A stretch of DNA of 64,000 nucleotides from Candidula unifasciata (GCA_905116865.2 CAJHNH020006913.1:124001-188000); one strand, 5' to 3'; counted from the first letter of the stretch, positions 34,945 to 48,180 are shown. Numbers and translations: made by a program. The notes: generated by a model from the sequence alone, not told the origin.

Positions 34945-37830
34945 GGTCAATCCATCTCTGTGGCCACATATGTTGTGCCACAGGTTTTCCATCTAATAGA
35001 TAAAACTCTGTGTATGTTTTGTCACAGGTCATCCATCTCTGTGTATGTTGTGCCACAGGTCATCCATCTCTGTGTATGTTGTGCCACAGGTCATCCATCT
35101 CTGTGTATGTTGTGCCACAGGTCATCCATCTCTGTGTATGTTGTGTCACAGGTCAACCATCTCTGTGTATGTTGTGTCACAGGTCATCCATCTCTGTGTA
35201 TGTTGTGTCACAGGTCATCCATCTCTGTGTATGTTGTGCCACAGGTCATCCATCTCTGTGTATGTTGACCCACAGGTCATCCATCTCTGTGTATGTTGAC
35301 CCACAGGTCATCTATCTCTGTGTATGTTGACCCACAGGTCATCAATCTCTGTGTATGTTGTGCCACAGGTCATCCATCTCTGTGTATGTTGTCCCACAGG
35401 TCATCTATCTCTGTGTATGTTGTGCCACAGGTCATCCATCTCTGTGTATGTTGTGCGACAGGTCATCCATCTCTGTGTATGTTGTGCGACAGGTCATCCA
35501 TTTCTGTGTATGTTGTGCCACAGGTCATCCATCTCTGTGTATGTTGACCCACAGGTCATCTATCTCTGTGTATGTTGTGCCAGGTCATCTATCTCTGTGG
35601 ATGTTGTGCCACAGGTCATCTATCTCTGTGTATGTTGACCCACAGGTCATCCATCTCTGTGTATGTTGTGCCACAGGTCATCTATCTCTGTGTATGTTGT
35701 GCCACAGGTCATCCATCTCTGTGTATGTTGACCCACAGGTCATCTATCTCTGTGTATGTTGTGCCACAGGTCATCCATCTCTGTGTATGTTGACCCACAG
35801 GTCATCTATCTCTATGTATGTTGTGCCACAGATCATCTATCTCTGTGTATGTTGTGCCACAGGTCATCCATCTCTGTGTATGTTGACCCACAGGTCATCC
35901 ATCTCTGTGTATGTTGTGCCACAGGTCATCCATCTCTGTGTATGTTGACCCACAGGTCATCTATCTCTGTGTATGTTGTGCCACATGTCATCCATCTCTG
36001 TGTATGTTGTGCCACAGGTCATCAATCTCTGTGTATGTTGACCCACAGGTCATCTATCTCTGTGTATGTTGTGCCACAGGTCATCTATCTCTGTGTATGT
36101 TGTGCCACAGGTCATCCATCTCTGTGTATGTTGACCCACAGGTAATCCATCTCTGTGTATGTTGACCCACAGGTCATCCATCTCTGTGTATGTTGTGCCA
36201 CAGGTCATCCATCTCTGTGTATGTTGTGCCACAGGTCATCCATCTCTGTGTATGTTGTGCCACAGGTCATCTATCTCTGTGTATGTTGACCCACAGGTCA
36301 TCCATCTCTGTGTATGTTGTGCCACAGGTCATCTATCTCTATGTATGTTGCGCAACAGATCATCCATCTGTGTATGTTGACCCACAGGTCATCCATCTCT
36401 GTGTATGTTGTGCCACAGGTCATCTATCTCTGTGTATGTTGTGCCACAGGTCATCCATCTCTGTGTATGTTGACCCACAGGTCATCTATCTCTGTGTATG
36501 TTGTGCCAGGTCATCTATCTCTGTGGATGTTGTGCCACAGGTCATCTATCTCTGTGTATGTTGACCCACAGGTCATCCATCTCTGTGTATGTTGTGCCAC
36601 AGGTCATCTATCTCTGTGTATGTTGTGCCACAGGTCATCCATCTGTGTATGTTGTGCCACAGGTCATCCATCTGTGTATGTTGACCCACAGGTCATCTAT
36701 CTCTGTGTATGTTGTGCCACAGGTCATCCATCTCTGTGTATGTTGACCCACAGGTCATCTATCTCTGTGGATGTTGTGCCACAGGTCATCTATCTCTGTG
36801 TATGTTGACCCACAGGTCATCCATCTCTGTGTATGTTGTGCCACAGGTCATCTATCTCTGTGTATGTTGTGCCACAGGTCATCCATCTGTGTATGTTGAC
36901 CCACAGGTCATCTATCTCAGTGTATGTTGTGCCACAGGTCATCCATCTCTGTGTATGTTGACCCACAGGTCATCTATCTCTATGTATGTTGCGCCACAGG
37001 TCATCTATCTCTGTGTATGTTGACCCACAGGTCATCCATCTCTGTGTATGTTGACCCACAGGTCATCCATCTCTGTGTATGTTGTGCCACAGGTCATCCA
37101 TCTCTGTGTATGTTGACCCACAGGTCATCCATCTCTGTGTATGTTGACCCACAGGTCATCCATCTCTGTGTATGTTGACCCACAGGTCATCCATCTCTGT
37201 GTATGTTGACCCACAGGTCATCCATCTCTGTGTATGTTGACCCACAGGTCATCTATCTCTATGTATGTTGCGCCACAGGTCATCCATCTCTGTGTATGTT
37301 GACCCACAGGTCATCCATCTCTGTGTATGTTGTGCCACAGGTCATCCATCTCTGTGTATGTTGTGCCACAGGTCATCCATCTCTGTGTATGTTGACCCAC
37401 AGGTCATCCATCTCTGTGTATGTTGTGCCACAGGTCATCTATCTCTGTGTATATTGTGCCACAGGTCATCCATCTCTGTGTATGTTGACCCACAGGTCAT
37501 CCATCTCTGTGTATGTTGTGCCACAGGTCATCCATCTCTGTGTATGTTGACCCACAGGTCATCTATCTCTGTGTATGTTGTGCCACAGGTCATCCATCTC
37601 TGTGTATGTTGTGCCACAGGTCATCCATCTCTGTGTATGTTGTGCCACAGGTCATCCATCTCTGTGTATGTTGTGTCACAGGTCATCTATCTCTGTGTAT
37701 GTTGTGCCACAGGTCATCCATCTCTGTGTATGTTGACCCACAGGTCATCCATCTCTGTGTATGTTGACCCACAGGTCATCCATCTCTGTGTATGTTGTGC
37801 CACAGGTCATCTATCTCTGTGTATGTTGTC
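34945..37830. repeat. Minisatellite, 31-bp unit, ~93 copies (largest copy number)
   Basis: The unit is GTCATCCATCTCTGTGTATG followed by TTGTGCCACAG. There are two main types, TTGTGCCACAG and TTGACCCACAG, each with CCATC or CTATC. Almost every unit junction reads CACAGGTCATC. The period is not a multiple of three and no plus-strand stops occur, hence overlapping long frames. It lies in the 18.8-kb calcineurin intron. Confidence 0.97.
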
Positions 37831-38079
37831 AGTAACCTAACAAGCCCAACAAAGACAGACAACAAACATCGCATCCTCACAATGGATGGCAGGTTAACTG
37901 GCAAATGTAGGGATGCCGGAATTTAACTGTGGTATGCAGCTGAACAAGTTTGCTAGGATTGGCTAATGTCAGATTCTCATCCTCAAGGTTTTAATCCTAT
38001 AGACAGCAATCCCAGAGAAAAACAATGACCACCGACCACCACAAAGACAAAACAAACAACCAGCATCTGAGACACTCAC

Positions 38080-38560
38080 AGAAACCTACATGACATCAAC
38101 GCCGGACTTCCCAGGGCAAGAGAAACCTACATGACATCAACGCCGGACTTCCCAGGGCAAGAGAAACCTACATGACGTCAATGCTGGACTTCTCCGGGCA
38201 AGAGAAACCTACTTGACATTAATGCTGGACCTGCCTGGGCAAGTGAAACCTACATTACATCAATGCTGAACCTCTCTGGGCAAGAGAAACCTACATTACA
38301 TCAATGCTGGATTTCCCTGGGCAAGAGAAACCTGCATGACATCAATGCAGGACCTCCCTGAGCAAGAGAAACCTACTTGACATCAATGCTGGACTTCTTC
38401 GGGCAAGAGAAACCTACATGACATCAATGCTGGACCTCCTTGGTCAAGAGAAACCTACATGACATCAATGCTGGACTTCCCGGAGCAAAAGAACCTACAT
38501 GACATCAATGCTGGACTTCCCAGGGCAAGAGAAACCTTCCCCGGGCAAGGGAAGTCTCAA
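38080..38560. repeat. Minisatellite, 41-bp unit, ~11 copies
   Basis: The unit is GAGAAACCTACATGACATCA followed by ATGCTGGACTTCCCAGGGCAA. The copies differ in TTCCC/CTCCC and CATGACATC/CATTACATC. Confidence 0.95.
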
Positions 38561-40270
38561 CCAACAACAAACATTTATTTAACAGGAAAGCTGCCAGTTT
38601 AATCAGTAGCAATGATTCAATATCTCTGAGTATATGCTGTCTGTTAGTATACAAGCAAATGATTCAGATGGTAGATATGCCTCAAAAGCCTAGACATTAA
38701 CAGAAATTTGAGGCTAAATGGCTATCAGACCGTTGTCTTTCCTGTGTGGGTTCCAGAGGCCCCATGGGGGAAGAGGCCGACTCACCGCCCCCTAACAAGC
38801 ATGTCCAAAAAGGTTGATAATTAGGGTTGTTTACTTTGAAGTCAGAGTGTATCTGCCTGAGAAGTGAGGAACCAACAGTCTACATACAAATAAGCCAGAT
38901 CTGTGACACGGATGTGAACTTCAAACTAAAGTTTTGGAACATGATCAAAGACCAGAAATGGACTAACAAAAAGAACTTTCAGCCGGAGTCTGTGAAGAAG
39001 AGGACTGTTGTCTATTTTGCTTGAGTCAGAAGTAGAAAGGAGCACTATTTGGTTGCCCATTGTGCCATGATAATAATCCGTCATCTAAACCGAAAACCTT
39101 AACCTGTTGTCTATTTGCTGTTTTTCTTCCACCTCTGCTTTCCCATGTTTTGTTTAGCTAAACAAAATCCACAATGTGTTGTTCCAATATCCCAGATAAC
39201 TTGTCAGGTGATAACAGTTTCTGGGATCCACCTACAGCACCAGCTACTGTGTGTCTTTCAATCAGTGTATCAGTTAATAGTATCCTATTACTTTTTAGAA
39301 ATGAACTGAGGCAGAATTAACCAATCGCAACAGAGAGCTGACATATTCCCCTCTATGATTACAACAAATGCTTTGAAGTTTGAAGATGTGCCAATCTGAT
39401 GAGGAGTTAATCACAAGCCTGATATGACATCCATAGAGCAGATCTGTCTGTAACATTTCAGCCCGTATCAGAAGCAGCCAACAAACAACTACTCTATTTA
39501 GTCTGGTGAGCTGGAGAACATGCTTGAGTCACGTGACAAATCTGGGCTAAAATACTGTCGGACATGACATCTACACAGGCTAGGGCACATGTTAGAACAA
39601 GCACAAACTCATGGCACTAATGCTTCGTTATGCATTAATCAATCAAACTGTTAAGCTGCTGACAGAGATGTCTACAAAGAAAAAGTTAAAAAAAAAAAAC
39701 AGCACAAAACAACAGCAAGATAAACGTAAATGCAGAAATTAGTAGCACTGTGTGGACTACACAAACTACACAAGCACAGGTGTCAGGCAGGAGAACACCC
39801 AGCTAGCCACACCAGGACATCACAAGTGAGCTCCAGCCAGGCATGTTTGAGCACAGCTCCTCTTGATGCTGGCCAGCAAGGCTAACCACATGACACCGGC
39901 ATCAACAGAAGCAAGAGCTAACACAAAAATCTGGGCAGTTACTTTGAGTATTAAGTATCAGGTTTGAGCTGGTACAGTCACAAGAGGCGTGCACCAACAA
40001 ATTTTGCTTACTAAGATCAAAATTTGCCTGAGTTTTACTCTTGTTTGCACCGTCACCTTTGGAAGCAATACAAAAAAACAAAACAATAGGTGTATCAGTG
40101 AAAGACTGACGCACAGAAAACAAATCTTGTATGTTGCCTGTCTTCTCTTCAATGCACACAGGCCAACTTGGCATGGACCTTATTTATGGCTTACGTCAAT
40201 AAACAATTTCACAAAACAGTTTCTGTCCCTACTGCTGTGCTATATTCACAAAAGTCCAGTTAATGGATGC

Positions 40271-40272
<2 letters not shown>
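38561..40272. other. Array-free intronic stretch
   Basis: No gene is recognised. A G/C-rich dispersed repeat copy lies at about 38735-38820. A plus-strand frame of 65 codons (38827-39024) is non-repetitive but matches no family I know. A run of A occurs at about 39690. Confidence 0.5.

Positions 40273-40350
<78 letters not shown>
40273..40350. repeat. (AT)n microsatellite, 78 bp
   Basis: Uninterrupted AT dinucleotides. Confidence 0.97.
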
Positions 40351-40354
<4 letters not shown>

Positions 40355-40429
40355 AATGATAACACAATGTTATTTTTATTTCTTGTTCAGTCCCTTAGTT
40401 AATGTTTACTATCCATGTTACTTAATTTA

Positions 40430-41160
40430 GAGCCAAAATTAACAAACACTGTGTATGTTACATGATCTAGAGCTAAAGTTAACATACACTATGTATGTTA
40501 CATGATAAAGAGCCTAAGTTAACATACACCATGTATGTTACATGATCTAGAGCCAAAGTTAACATACACCATGTATGTTACATGATAAAGAGCCAAAGTT
40601 AACATACACCATGTATGTTACATGATAAAGAGCCAAAGTTAACATACACCATGTATGTTACATGATAAAGAGCCTAAGTTAACATACACCATGTATGTTA
40701 CATGATCTAGAGCCAAAGTTAACATACACCATGTATGTTACATGATAAAGAGCCAAAGTTAACATACACCATGTATGTTACATGATCTAGAGCCAAAGTT
40801 AACATACACCATGTATGTTGATCCAGAACTAGTTAATGTTTACCATGAATGTTACTTGATCCAGCGCTAGTTAATGTTTACAAGGAATATTAGTTTTAAC
40901 CACAGTTAATCTTTACCATGTATGTCACTTTGAGCCACAATTAATGTTTACTATGTATGGTATTTGATCTTCAGCCAGTTACTTTTTACCATGAATGTGA
41001 CTTGATCTACAGTCAGAGTTAATGTTTACATTGAATGCTTCTGATAATAACAGTTAATGTTGACCATAAATGTCACCTAGAGCCACATTTCATGTTTACC
41101 ATGTATATATATAATACTGAATGCAGTCCCACAGTTAACATTTACCATGTGTGGCTTGAT
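40430..41160. repeat. Minisatellite, 40-bp unit, ~10 good copies then decay
   Basis: The unit is TTAACATACACCATGTATGT followed by TACATGATCTAGAGCCAAAG. After 40820 the copies become old (GTTAATGTTTACCATGAATG). Confidence 0.94.
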
Positions 41161-42539
41161 TCAGAAACCAGGATACAAGAATGTTTTCTGGCACGGAAGT
41201 GCTGTGAAACCATAAGGGCATAATTACATGTGACATAAAGAGACAGTAAACCATTGTTGATAAATGTGCCCTGCATGAATGAACAAATGCTCCCCCATTG
41301 ACATGGATGAGTGTTGACAGAATACGCAAAGCAACAAAATGCTCAAGTGTCATGCATCTCTACTTGTGTCAAATATATGCACATGAAAGAACTACAGAGT
41401 GCTGGTTCTGCCCCTGCCCTGACCACCAACAAATGCCCACACAGAAGACAGTCACACACACTGGTGTGGTATACATTTAACAACTGTTAGTTTTCTTACA
41501 AACAGAAATACATTTGTATGAGTACATTCTAACATCCTGAAGAAAATTACAAAATAAATAAGACTACTACTGTGAGTGTAAATATTCACTACTGAATGTA
41601 TTCCTGTGTTCACAATGTCTAACAGTGGTCAACAACCAACAACACAAAAATCACTCAGACAATAGACGGCAGATTTGGTTACTGACCACTCACACCCTGG
41701 GATGTTCACGTACACAAGTACAACCAAGCCTGAAATCACTGTTTGGTGTATCCATGCTGCAGCACTTGTGGCCTCAATGACTGAAAGCCAGTGATTGTAC
41801 AGCCACTGACAGTCAGTCTCCTGTGCTGGGCAGCGTGACAGACATGGACCAGAATAAGAGACACAAATCTGCTGCTCCAAAAGTGGTTTGGGATCAATTC
41901 TAGGGAAAGCTACTCTGAAATGCTACAAAAACACATGGACTAGGCTCCCTGTGTGGGTTTTGGGGTCTAGCTGGGGATGGGGGGGGGGGGGGAATAGATC
42001 CGCTACCCCTCAACAGCATGTTGTCAATGGTGACTAATCATAGGTTTGCTGAAACTGGATGGGTTAGGCTGAATGGCAAAGATACTCCAGCCTAGCTGTA
42101 AACCACAACCCGCCTACCACCTTTTCATGAACAAACCAAAAGAAGATGATGAGGACTAGGCTACAGGCTTCATTAAAAATCACCCAAAATGTCACAAATA
42201 AAGGCTCTAAATATTCTGCATGTTCAAGAATGAATACTCTAGAAATCCTGAAAGTTCACAAATTGACACTAAAAAAATCTCACATGTTTATGTGTCAATC
42301 TTCTAAAATTGCTACTAAAAAAAAAAATACCAAAAAAAAAAAAAAAATTTTTTTTATTTTTTAATTGTAGTTTAATGAAAGACAAACACATACTAACATG
42401 ACTAGAAACATAAAATGATATATACAACTGTTGGAAAACTTATATTTGAAAAACAAATGGTTGTAACGTTTAGGCAAATACTGAGTGGAAAACTGTTACA
42501 GGAAAAAAAGCTGTTTGATTTTACAGAATGGCCGTCCAG
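41161..42539. other. Array-free intronic stretch with homopolymers
   Basis: It contains a G run at 41979-41992 within a dispersed repeat copy (about 41948-42045) and an A/T-rich run at 42318-42362. An 83-codon minus-strand frame (41629-41880) is non-repetitive but unrecognised. Confidence 0.5.
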
Positions 42540-43880
42540 TGGACAATAGATCACCACAAACTTAGGAGACAAGTAAACTTTTCAGTGGACAATAGAACAC
42601 CACAAACTTAGGAGACAAACTTATCAGTGGACAATAGGTCACCACAAACTTAGGAGACAAGTAAACTTATCAGTGGACAATAGATCACCACAAACTTAGG
42701 AGACAAGTAAACTTATCAGTGGACAATAGATCACCACAAACTTAGGAGACAAGTAAACTTATCAGTGGACAATAGATCACCACAAACTTAGGAGACAAGT
42801 AAACTTACCAGTGTACAATAGGTCACCACAAACTTAGGAGACAAGTAAACTACCACAAACTTAGGAGACAAGTAAACAGATCAAAGTAAACTTATCAGTG
42901 GACAATAGATTTACACAAATAGATCACTTAGGAGACAAGTAAACTTATCAGTGGACAATAGATCACCACAAACTTAGGAGACAAGTAAACTTATCAGTGG
43001 ACAATAGATCACCACAAACTTAGGAGACAAGTAAACTTATCAGTGGACAATAGATCACCACAAACTTAGGAGACAAGTAAACTTATCAGTGGACAATAGA
43101 TCACCACAAACTTAGGAGACAAACTTATCAGTAAATAGATCACCACAAACTTATCAGACAAAACTGTGGACAATAGATCACCACAAACTTAGGAGACAAG
43201 TAAACTTATCAGTGGACAATAGGTCACCACAAACTTAGGAGACAAGTAAACTTATCAGTGGACAATAGGTCACCACAAACTTAGGAGACAAACTTATCAG
43301 TGGACAATAGATCACCACAAACTTATAACAAGTAAACTTATCATGGACAATAGGAAACTTAGGAGACAAGTATCTTTAGGAGACTTTTCAGTGGACAATA
43401 ATCACCACAAATTTAGGGTAAACTTATCAGTGGACAATAGATCACCACAAACTTAGGAGACAAACTTATCAGTTACAATAGATCACCACAAACTTAGGAG
43501 ACAAGTAAACTTATCAGTGGACAATAGATTAGGAGACAAAACATATCCGTAAGAATCACCACAAACTTAGGAGACAAACTTATCAGTGGACAATAGATCA
43601 CCACAAACTTAGGAGACAAGTAAACTTATCAGTGGACAATAGATCACCACAAACTTAGGAGACAAGTCAATCAGGGAGTCAAGGTCACCACAAACTTAGG
43701 AACAAGTAAACTTATCAGTGGACAAACTACATAACCACAAACTTAGGAGACAAGTAAACTTATCAGTGGACAATAGATCACAAACTTAGGAGACAAACTT
43801 ATCAGGTGGACAAGTAAACTTATCAGTGGAGATCACCACAAACTTAGGAGACAAGTAAACTTATCAGTGGACAATAGTCA
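42540..43880. repeat. Minisatellite, 46-bp unit, ~28 copies, many damaged
   Basis: The unit contains CACAAACTTAGGAGACAAGT, AAACTTATCAGTGGACAATA and GATCAC. Full copies alternate with heavily truncated ones from 42850 on. Confidence 0.95.
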
Positions 43881-44290
43881 AGCAGACTTATCAGTTGGTC
43901 ACAAAACTGGAACATGGTTCAATGGCTAGATCACCACAAACTGGAGACAAACTTATGGGTAATAGATCACCACACTTTGGTACAACTGAACATGGTTCAA
44001 TGGCTCTGGTTATGGGTAAGCAGACACTTTGGTACAACTGAACATGGTTCAATGGCTCTGGTATGGGTAAGCAGACACTTTGGTAGATCACAACTGAACA
44101 TGGGACAATTCAATGGCTCTGGACATAGATAAAGACAAACTTATCAGTGGACAATAGATCACCAGGAGACACTTATGTGGACAATAGTACAAAACTGAAC
44201 ATGGTTCAATGGCTCTGGTATGGGTAACAAACAGGAGACACTTATCAGTGGTTCAATAGATCACTGGAAAACTTATGGTTCAATGGCTCT
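43881..44290. repeat. Hybrid zone between two minisatellites
   Basis: Pieces of the 46-bp unit (ATCACCACAAACT, GACAAACTTAT, GTGGACAATAG) are interleaved with pieces of the 51-bp unit (AACATGGTTCAATGGCTCTGG, ACACTTTGGTACAACTG). Confidence 0.85.
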
Positions 44291-44925
44291 GGTATGGGTA
44301 AGCAGACACTTTGGTACAACTGAACATGGTTCAATGGCTCTGGTATGGGTAAGCAGTCACTGTGGTACAACTGAACATGGTTCAATGGCTCTGGTATGGG
44401 TAAGCAGACACTGTGGTACAACTGAACATGGTTCAATGGCTCTGGTATGGGTAAGCAGACACTGTGGAACAACTGAACATGGTTCAATGGCTCTGGTATG
44501 GGTAAGCAGACACTGTGGAACAACTGAACATGGTTCAATGGCTCTGGTATGGGTAAGCAGACACTGTGGAACAACTGAACATTTTTTCTAAATGGTACAA
44601 CTCTACATGCCTGTACTTTCACGGCTCTGGCTCTGGTATGGGTAAGCAGACTGTGGTAACAACTGAACTGTGGGTACAAACTGAACAATGTTCAATGGCT
44701 CTGGTATGGGTAAGCAGTCACTGTGGTACAACTGAACAATGGCTCTGGTATGGGTAAGCAGACACTGTGGTACAACTGAACAATGGCTCTGGTATGGGTA
44801 AGCAGACACTGTGGTACAACTGAACATGGTTCAATGGCTCTGGTATGGGTAAGCAGTCACTGTGGTACAACTGAACAATGGCTCTGGTATGGGTAAGCAG
44901 ACACTGTGGAACAACTGAACATGGT
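44291..44925. repeat. Minisatellite, 51-bp unit, ~12 copies
   Basis: The unit contains TGAACATGGTTCAATGGCTC, TGGTATGGGTAAGCAGACAC and TGTGGTACAAC. Shorter copies lack ATGGTTCA. Confidence 0.95.
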
Positions 44926-45304
44926 AGCGGTGTCATTTCTATGTCACCGGACTTAGTGGGTAAATGACGTTAACCCTTTATTTTGTAGATGGTTGATTTG
45001 TGGTAACTATCACATCACATCCACTGCCTTCACTTTCCATACAATGACTATTTAAGTCTGGATTGACCTCAAAGCTCAACAAGCAGGCAAACATGCCAGC
45101 CAGTTTCAACAGTGTGTCAAATAAGACTACCTTCAAATAGACACCAGTAAAAAGTAATGAAGAATTAAGCAATGAAAGTTCATGTGTAAAAACTTTGAAT
45201 AAAAAGTAGAGAATAATAAATAAAATGCATACACATAAAGAACAATTATACAAACACGTAACAGTGAGGTGACTGTCAGTGAGCATACATTTAACATAAG
45301 ATGA

Positions 45305-45658
45305 GTGTCAATAAGTGATGAGCCAGTGCACAGCAAGGTGACAGCTGGCAGAGGAGTGAGGACATATACAGCAGCCGGCCGTCAACTCGGCTCGAACAGA
45401 AGAAGCACAAACAACGCTTACAATAGATCTGATGGTCAACCAGACCCTTCATACCCGGGGAATGATTCAGATGTCAGAATATATGACCAGTTGCTCCAAG
45501 ATGAAGGGGAGACATGCAAACATCACTGTGTCTACAGGTTAACCACACGCCTAGATTCAATGCAAGCCTATCTACTCCATCACCTTCACTATTGGCACTG
45601 GTCTATTAGATGTTTTCACTATTATTTTAAATTGCAGGCTAAGAATATAACTGACTAG
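45305..45658 (+). other. Unassigned 117-codon open frame
   Basis: A non-repetitive plus-strand frame starts MSISDEPVHSKVTAG and has a polar middle (RRSTNNAYNRSDGQPD). It lies inside a calcineurin intron on the opposite strand. I recognise no domain, signal peptide or partner. It may be chance, a decayed mobile element or an exon of an unknown nested gene. Confidence 0.2.
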
Positions 45659-45724
45659 GAACTTCACTGACATGAAAGTCTGATGATCAGCCTACAAGCT
45701 GTCACAAAACTAGGCCCAACGAAC

Positions 45725-45930
45725 ACCCTAGCATTCAACTGTCATCTGCATAAACTTAACAACAAACCCTGTTAGCTGTGTAGATACAATAAATACCCTG
45801 TCATCTGTATAGATTCAACAATTATTTTGACATCTGTACAAGTTTAATAAATACCCTGTCATCTGTATAGATTCAACAATTATCCTGTCATCTGTGTAGG
45901 TTCAACAAACTCCCTAACTCACATGCAGAC
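45725..45930. repeat. Degenerate ~30-33-bp tandem repeat, ~6 copies
   Basis: The unit is close to CCCTGTCATCTGTATAGATT followed by CAACAATTAT. Confidence 0.8.
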
Positions 45931-46513
45931 TGAACCTATACTATCATCCCATACATGCCGGCCTGGCAAATTCAATGGGTTTGTGCTTATAACTACCGAT
46001 GGGTAACATTCTCAGGGACCTTACTCCTTGTTCTTCTACTCTCACAAAGGTGATATCCAGACCCTCGAGGCTGTTTTAGTAACTCTGTGGTTATCTTACG
46101 GGTTCCAGATGTCAGTTCTAGTTCCATAGCTACTGATACCACTGTTTCATTAGAGAACACAATTACAGAAAAGCCTACAACAAACTTTCAGGCACAGATA
46201 AATGCTTGGTATGTGCACAGCAGTTGAAGACCAAAGCTTCTGCACAGAAAGGGGGTAAGAAATATATGGTCAAGCATGTGTAACTAACAGATGTGCATAG
46301 ATACCCACACTCAAGAAGCAACAAGTCAAGCTAAGGTCAACAAAACCTAGAAACCAAACCCTGGGAATTAGAAAAAAAATATCAAAAACGGAAGCATCAG
46401 TAGATACTGAGACAATATCTGACATTGTGCCACAGAGTATAGTAGTGCAGACACAAGAGGATGCATCAACAGTTGTAGCAGATGTACATCAGGCCAAGTG
46501 CACAATGGTTTAC
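45931..46513. other. Intronic spacer beside exon 6
   Basis: No repeat or gene is recognised. Confidence 0.5.
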
Positions 46514-46594
46514 CTTCCATGGAGTCTGCATCACCTTCAGAGACCAGCTCGTCATCAGAACAAATGTTGAGTATATTCACCAGCATCTCTGTCA
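46514..46594 (-). CDS. PPP3CA: Calcineurin A, window exon 6 (end of CnB-binding helix)
   Basis: An 81-nt exon reads VTEMLVNILNICSDDEL, then VSEGDADSMEG. The first half completes the CnB-binding helix and is almost invariant in animals. The acidic second half is the variable linker before the calmodulin-binding segment. The acceptor is ..ctggcag and the donor is GTAAAC. The next exon lies 18.8 kb away across the largest intron in the window. Confidence 0.95.
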
Positions 46595-46649
46595 CTGCCA
46601 GATGAGAGATCAACATTAACATGGATAACCAGTGACTAGTCTCTCAAAC

Positions 46650-47580
46650 CTCTACATCAACTTATTCTACTCCACCAAATATTCATGTCAACTTATTGTA
46701 CTTTATCAAATATCCATCAAACCTCTACATCAACTTATTGTACTCCACACAATATTCATTTCAACTTATTGTACCTTATAAAATATCCATCAAACCTCTA
46801 CATCAACTTATTGTACTTCACAAAATATTCATGTTAACTTATTGTACTTTATAAAATATCCATCAAACCTCTACATCAACTTATTGTACTCCACCAAATA
46901 TTCATGTCAACTTATTGTACTTTATAAAATATCCATCAAACCTCTACATCAACTTATTGTACTCCACCAAATATTCATGTCAACTTACTGTACTTTATAA
47001 AATGTCCATCAAACCTCTACATAAACTCATTGTACTCGAGAAAATATCCATATTCATGTCAACTTACTGTACTCCATTAAATATCCACATTCATGTCAAC
47101 TTATTGTACCCCTATCAAATATCTCTATTCATGTCAACTTATTGTACTCCCATCAAATATCTCTATTCATGTCAACTTATTGTACTTCCATCAAATATCT
47201 CTATTCATGTCAACTTATTGTACTTCCATCAAATATCTCTATTCATGTCAACTTATTGTACTTCCATCAAATATCTCTATCCATGTCAACTTATTGTACC
47301 CCCATCAAATATCTCTATCCATGTCAACTTATTGTACCCCCATCAAATATCTCTATCCATGTCAACTTATTGTATTTTCATCAAATATCTCTATTCATGT
47401 CAACTTATTGAACTTCCATCAAATATCTCTATTCATGTCAACTTATTGAACTTCCATCAAATATCTCTATTCATGTCAACTTATTGTACTTTTATTAAAT
47501 ATCTCTATTCATTTCAACTTATTGTACTTCCATCAAATATCTCTATTCATGTCAACTTATTGTTCTTCATCAAATATCCA
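46650..47580. repeat. Minisatellite, ~38-bp unit (72-bp dimers at left), ~25 copies
   Basis: The unit is ATGTCAACTTATTGTACTTC followed by CATCAAATATCTCTATTC. At the left end copies pair with CAAACCTCTACATCAACTTA to make dimers. Confidence 0.95.
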
Positions 47581-47591
47581 CATTTACACTC

Positions 47592-47745
47592 AGTTCCTTA
47601 CTGAACCTTGCTTCCATAACAACCTTCCGGAAAACTTCTCAATCACAAGCAAGATGTCCCACATTTAATACACCCATCTTCAGATCATGTGCCACATCCT
47701 GCACCCATCTTCCCTTTGGCCTTCCTCTCTTCCCGGGGATATATA
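47592..47745 (-). pseudogene. LINE remnant, C-terminal fragment
   Basis: The minus strand reads KRGRPKGRWVQDVAHDLKM, then about 12 residues on, CD.EVFRKVVMEAR. This matches the RGRP..RW.DD...D R..WR end of LINE reverse transcriptases. Only about 50 residues remain. The family is not resolved. Confidence 0.6.
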
Positions 47746-47904
47746 TACCTCCACTATTTTTCTCTCTAAACTTTCAAGTGACTAAAATATTTCAATTTTC
47801 TGTGTTTTGTTGTCTTTAACAGCCAACCTTTTTCAATATTCAGTTCTCGAAGTATAGATTTATTTGTTCTTTTCTTTACACGTAAACTGCTCTAATAATA
47901 TAGA

Positions 47905-48180
47905 CATTCATATAAATTTACTGTACTATATCAATTTTCCATATTCATACAAATTTACTGTACTCTATCAAATTTCCAAATTCATATAAATTTACTCTAT
48001 CAAATTTCCACATTCATTTAAATTTACTGTACTCTTATCAAATTTTCACATTCATTTAAATTTACTGTACTCTATCAAATTTCCACATTCATATAAATGT
48101 ACTGTACTCTATCAAAATTCCACATTCATATGAAATTTACTGTATAAAATTTCCACATTCAAATAAATTTACTCTAGACT
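47905..48180. repeat. Minisatellite, ~37-bp unit, ~7 copies
   Basis: The unit is ATTCATATAAATTTACTGTA followed by CTCTATCAAATTTCCAC. It is related in layout to the 38-bp array at 46.6-47.6 kb. Confidence 0.92.

Noticed and set aside
34945..37830. Possible CRISPR-like array
   Set aside because: Units are contiguous with no unique spacers, and the genome is eukaryotic.
41629..41880. 83-codon hydrophobic minus frame
   Set aside because: No recognisable family and only a weak splice context. Kept only as part of the intron description.
46368..46622. 84-codon minus frame extending calcineurin exon 6
   Set aside because: Residues after SMEG continue past a good GTAAAC donor into the intron. The next exon restores the conserved sequence.
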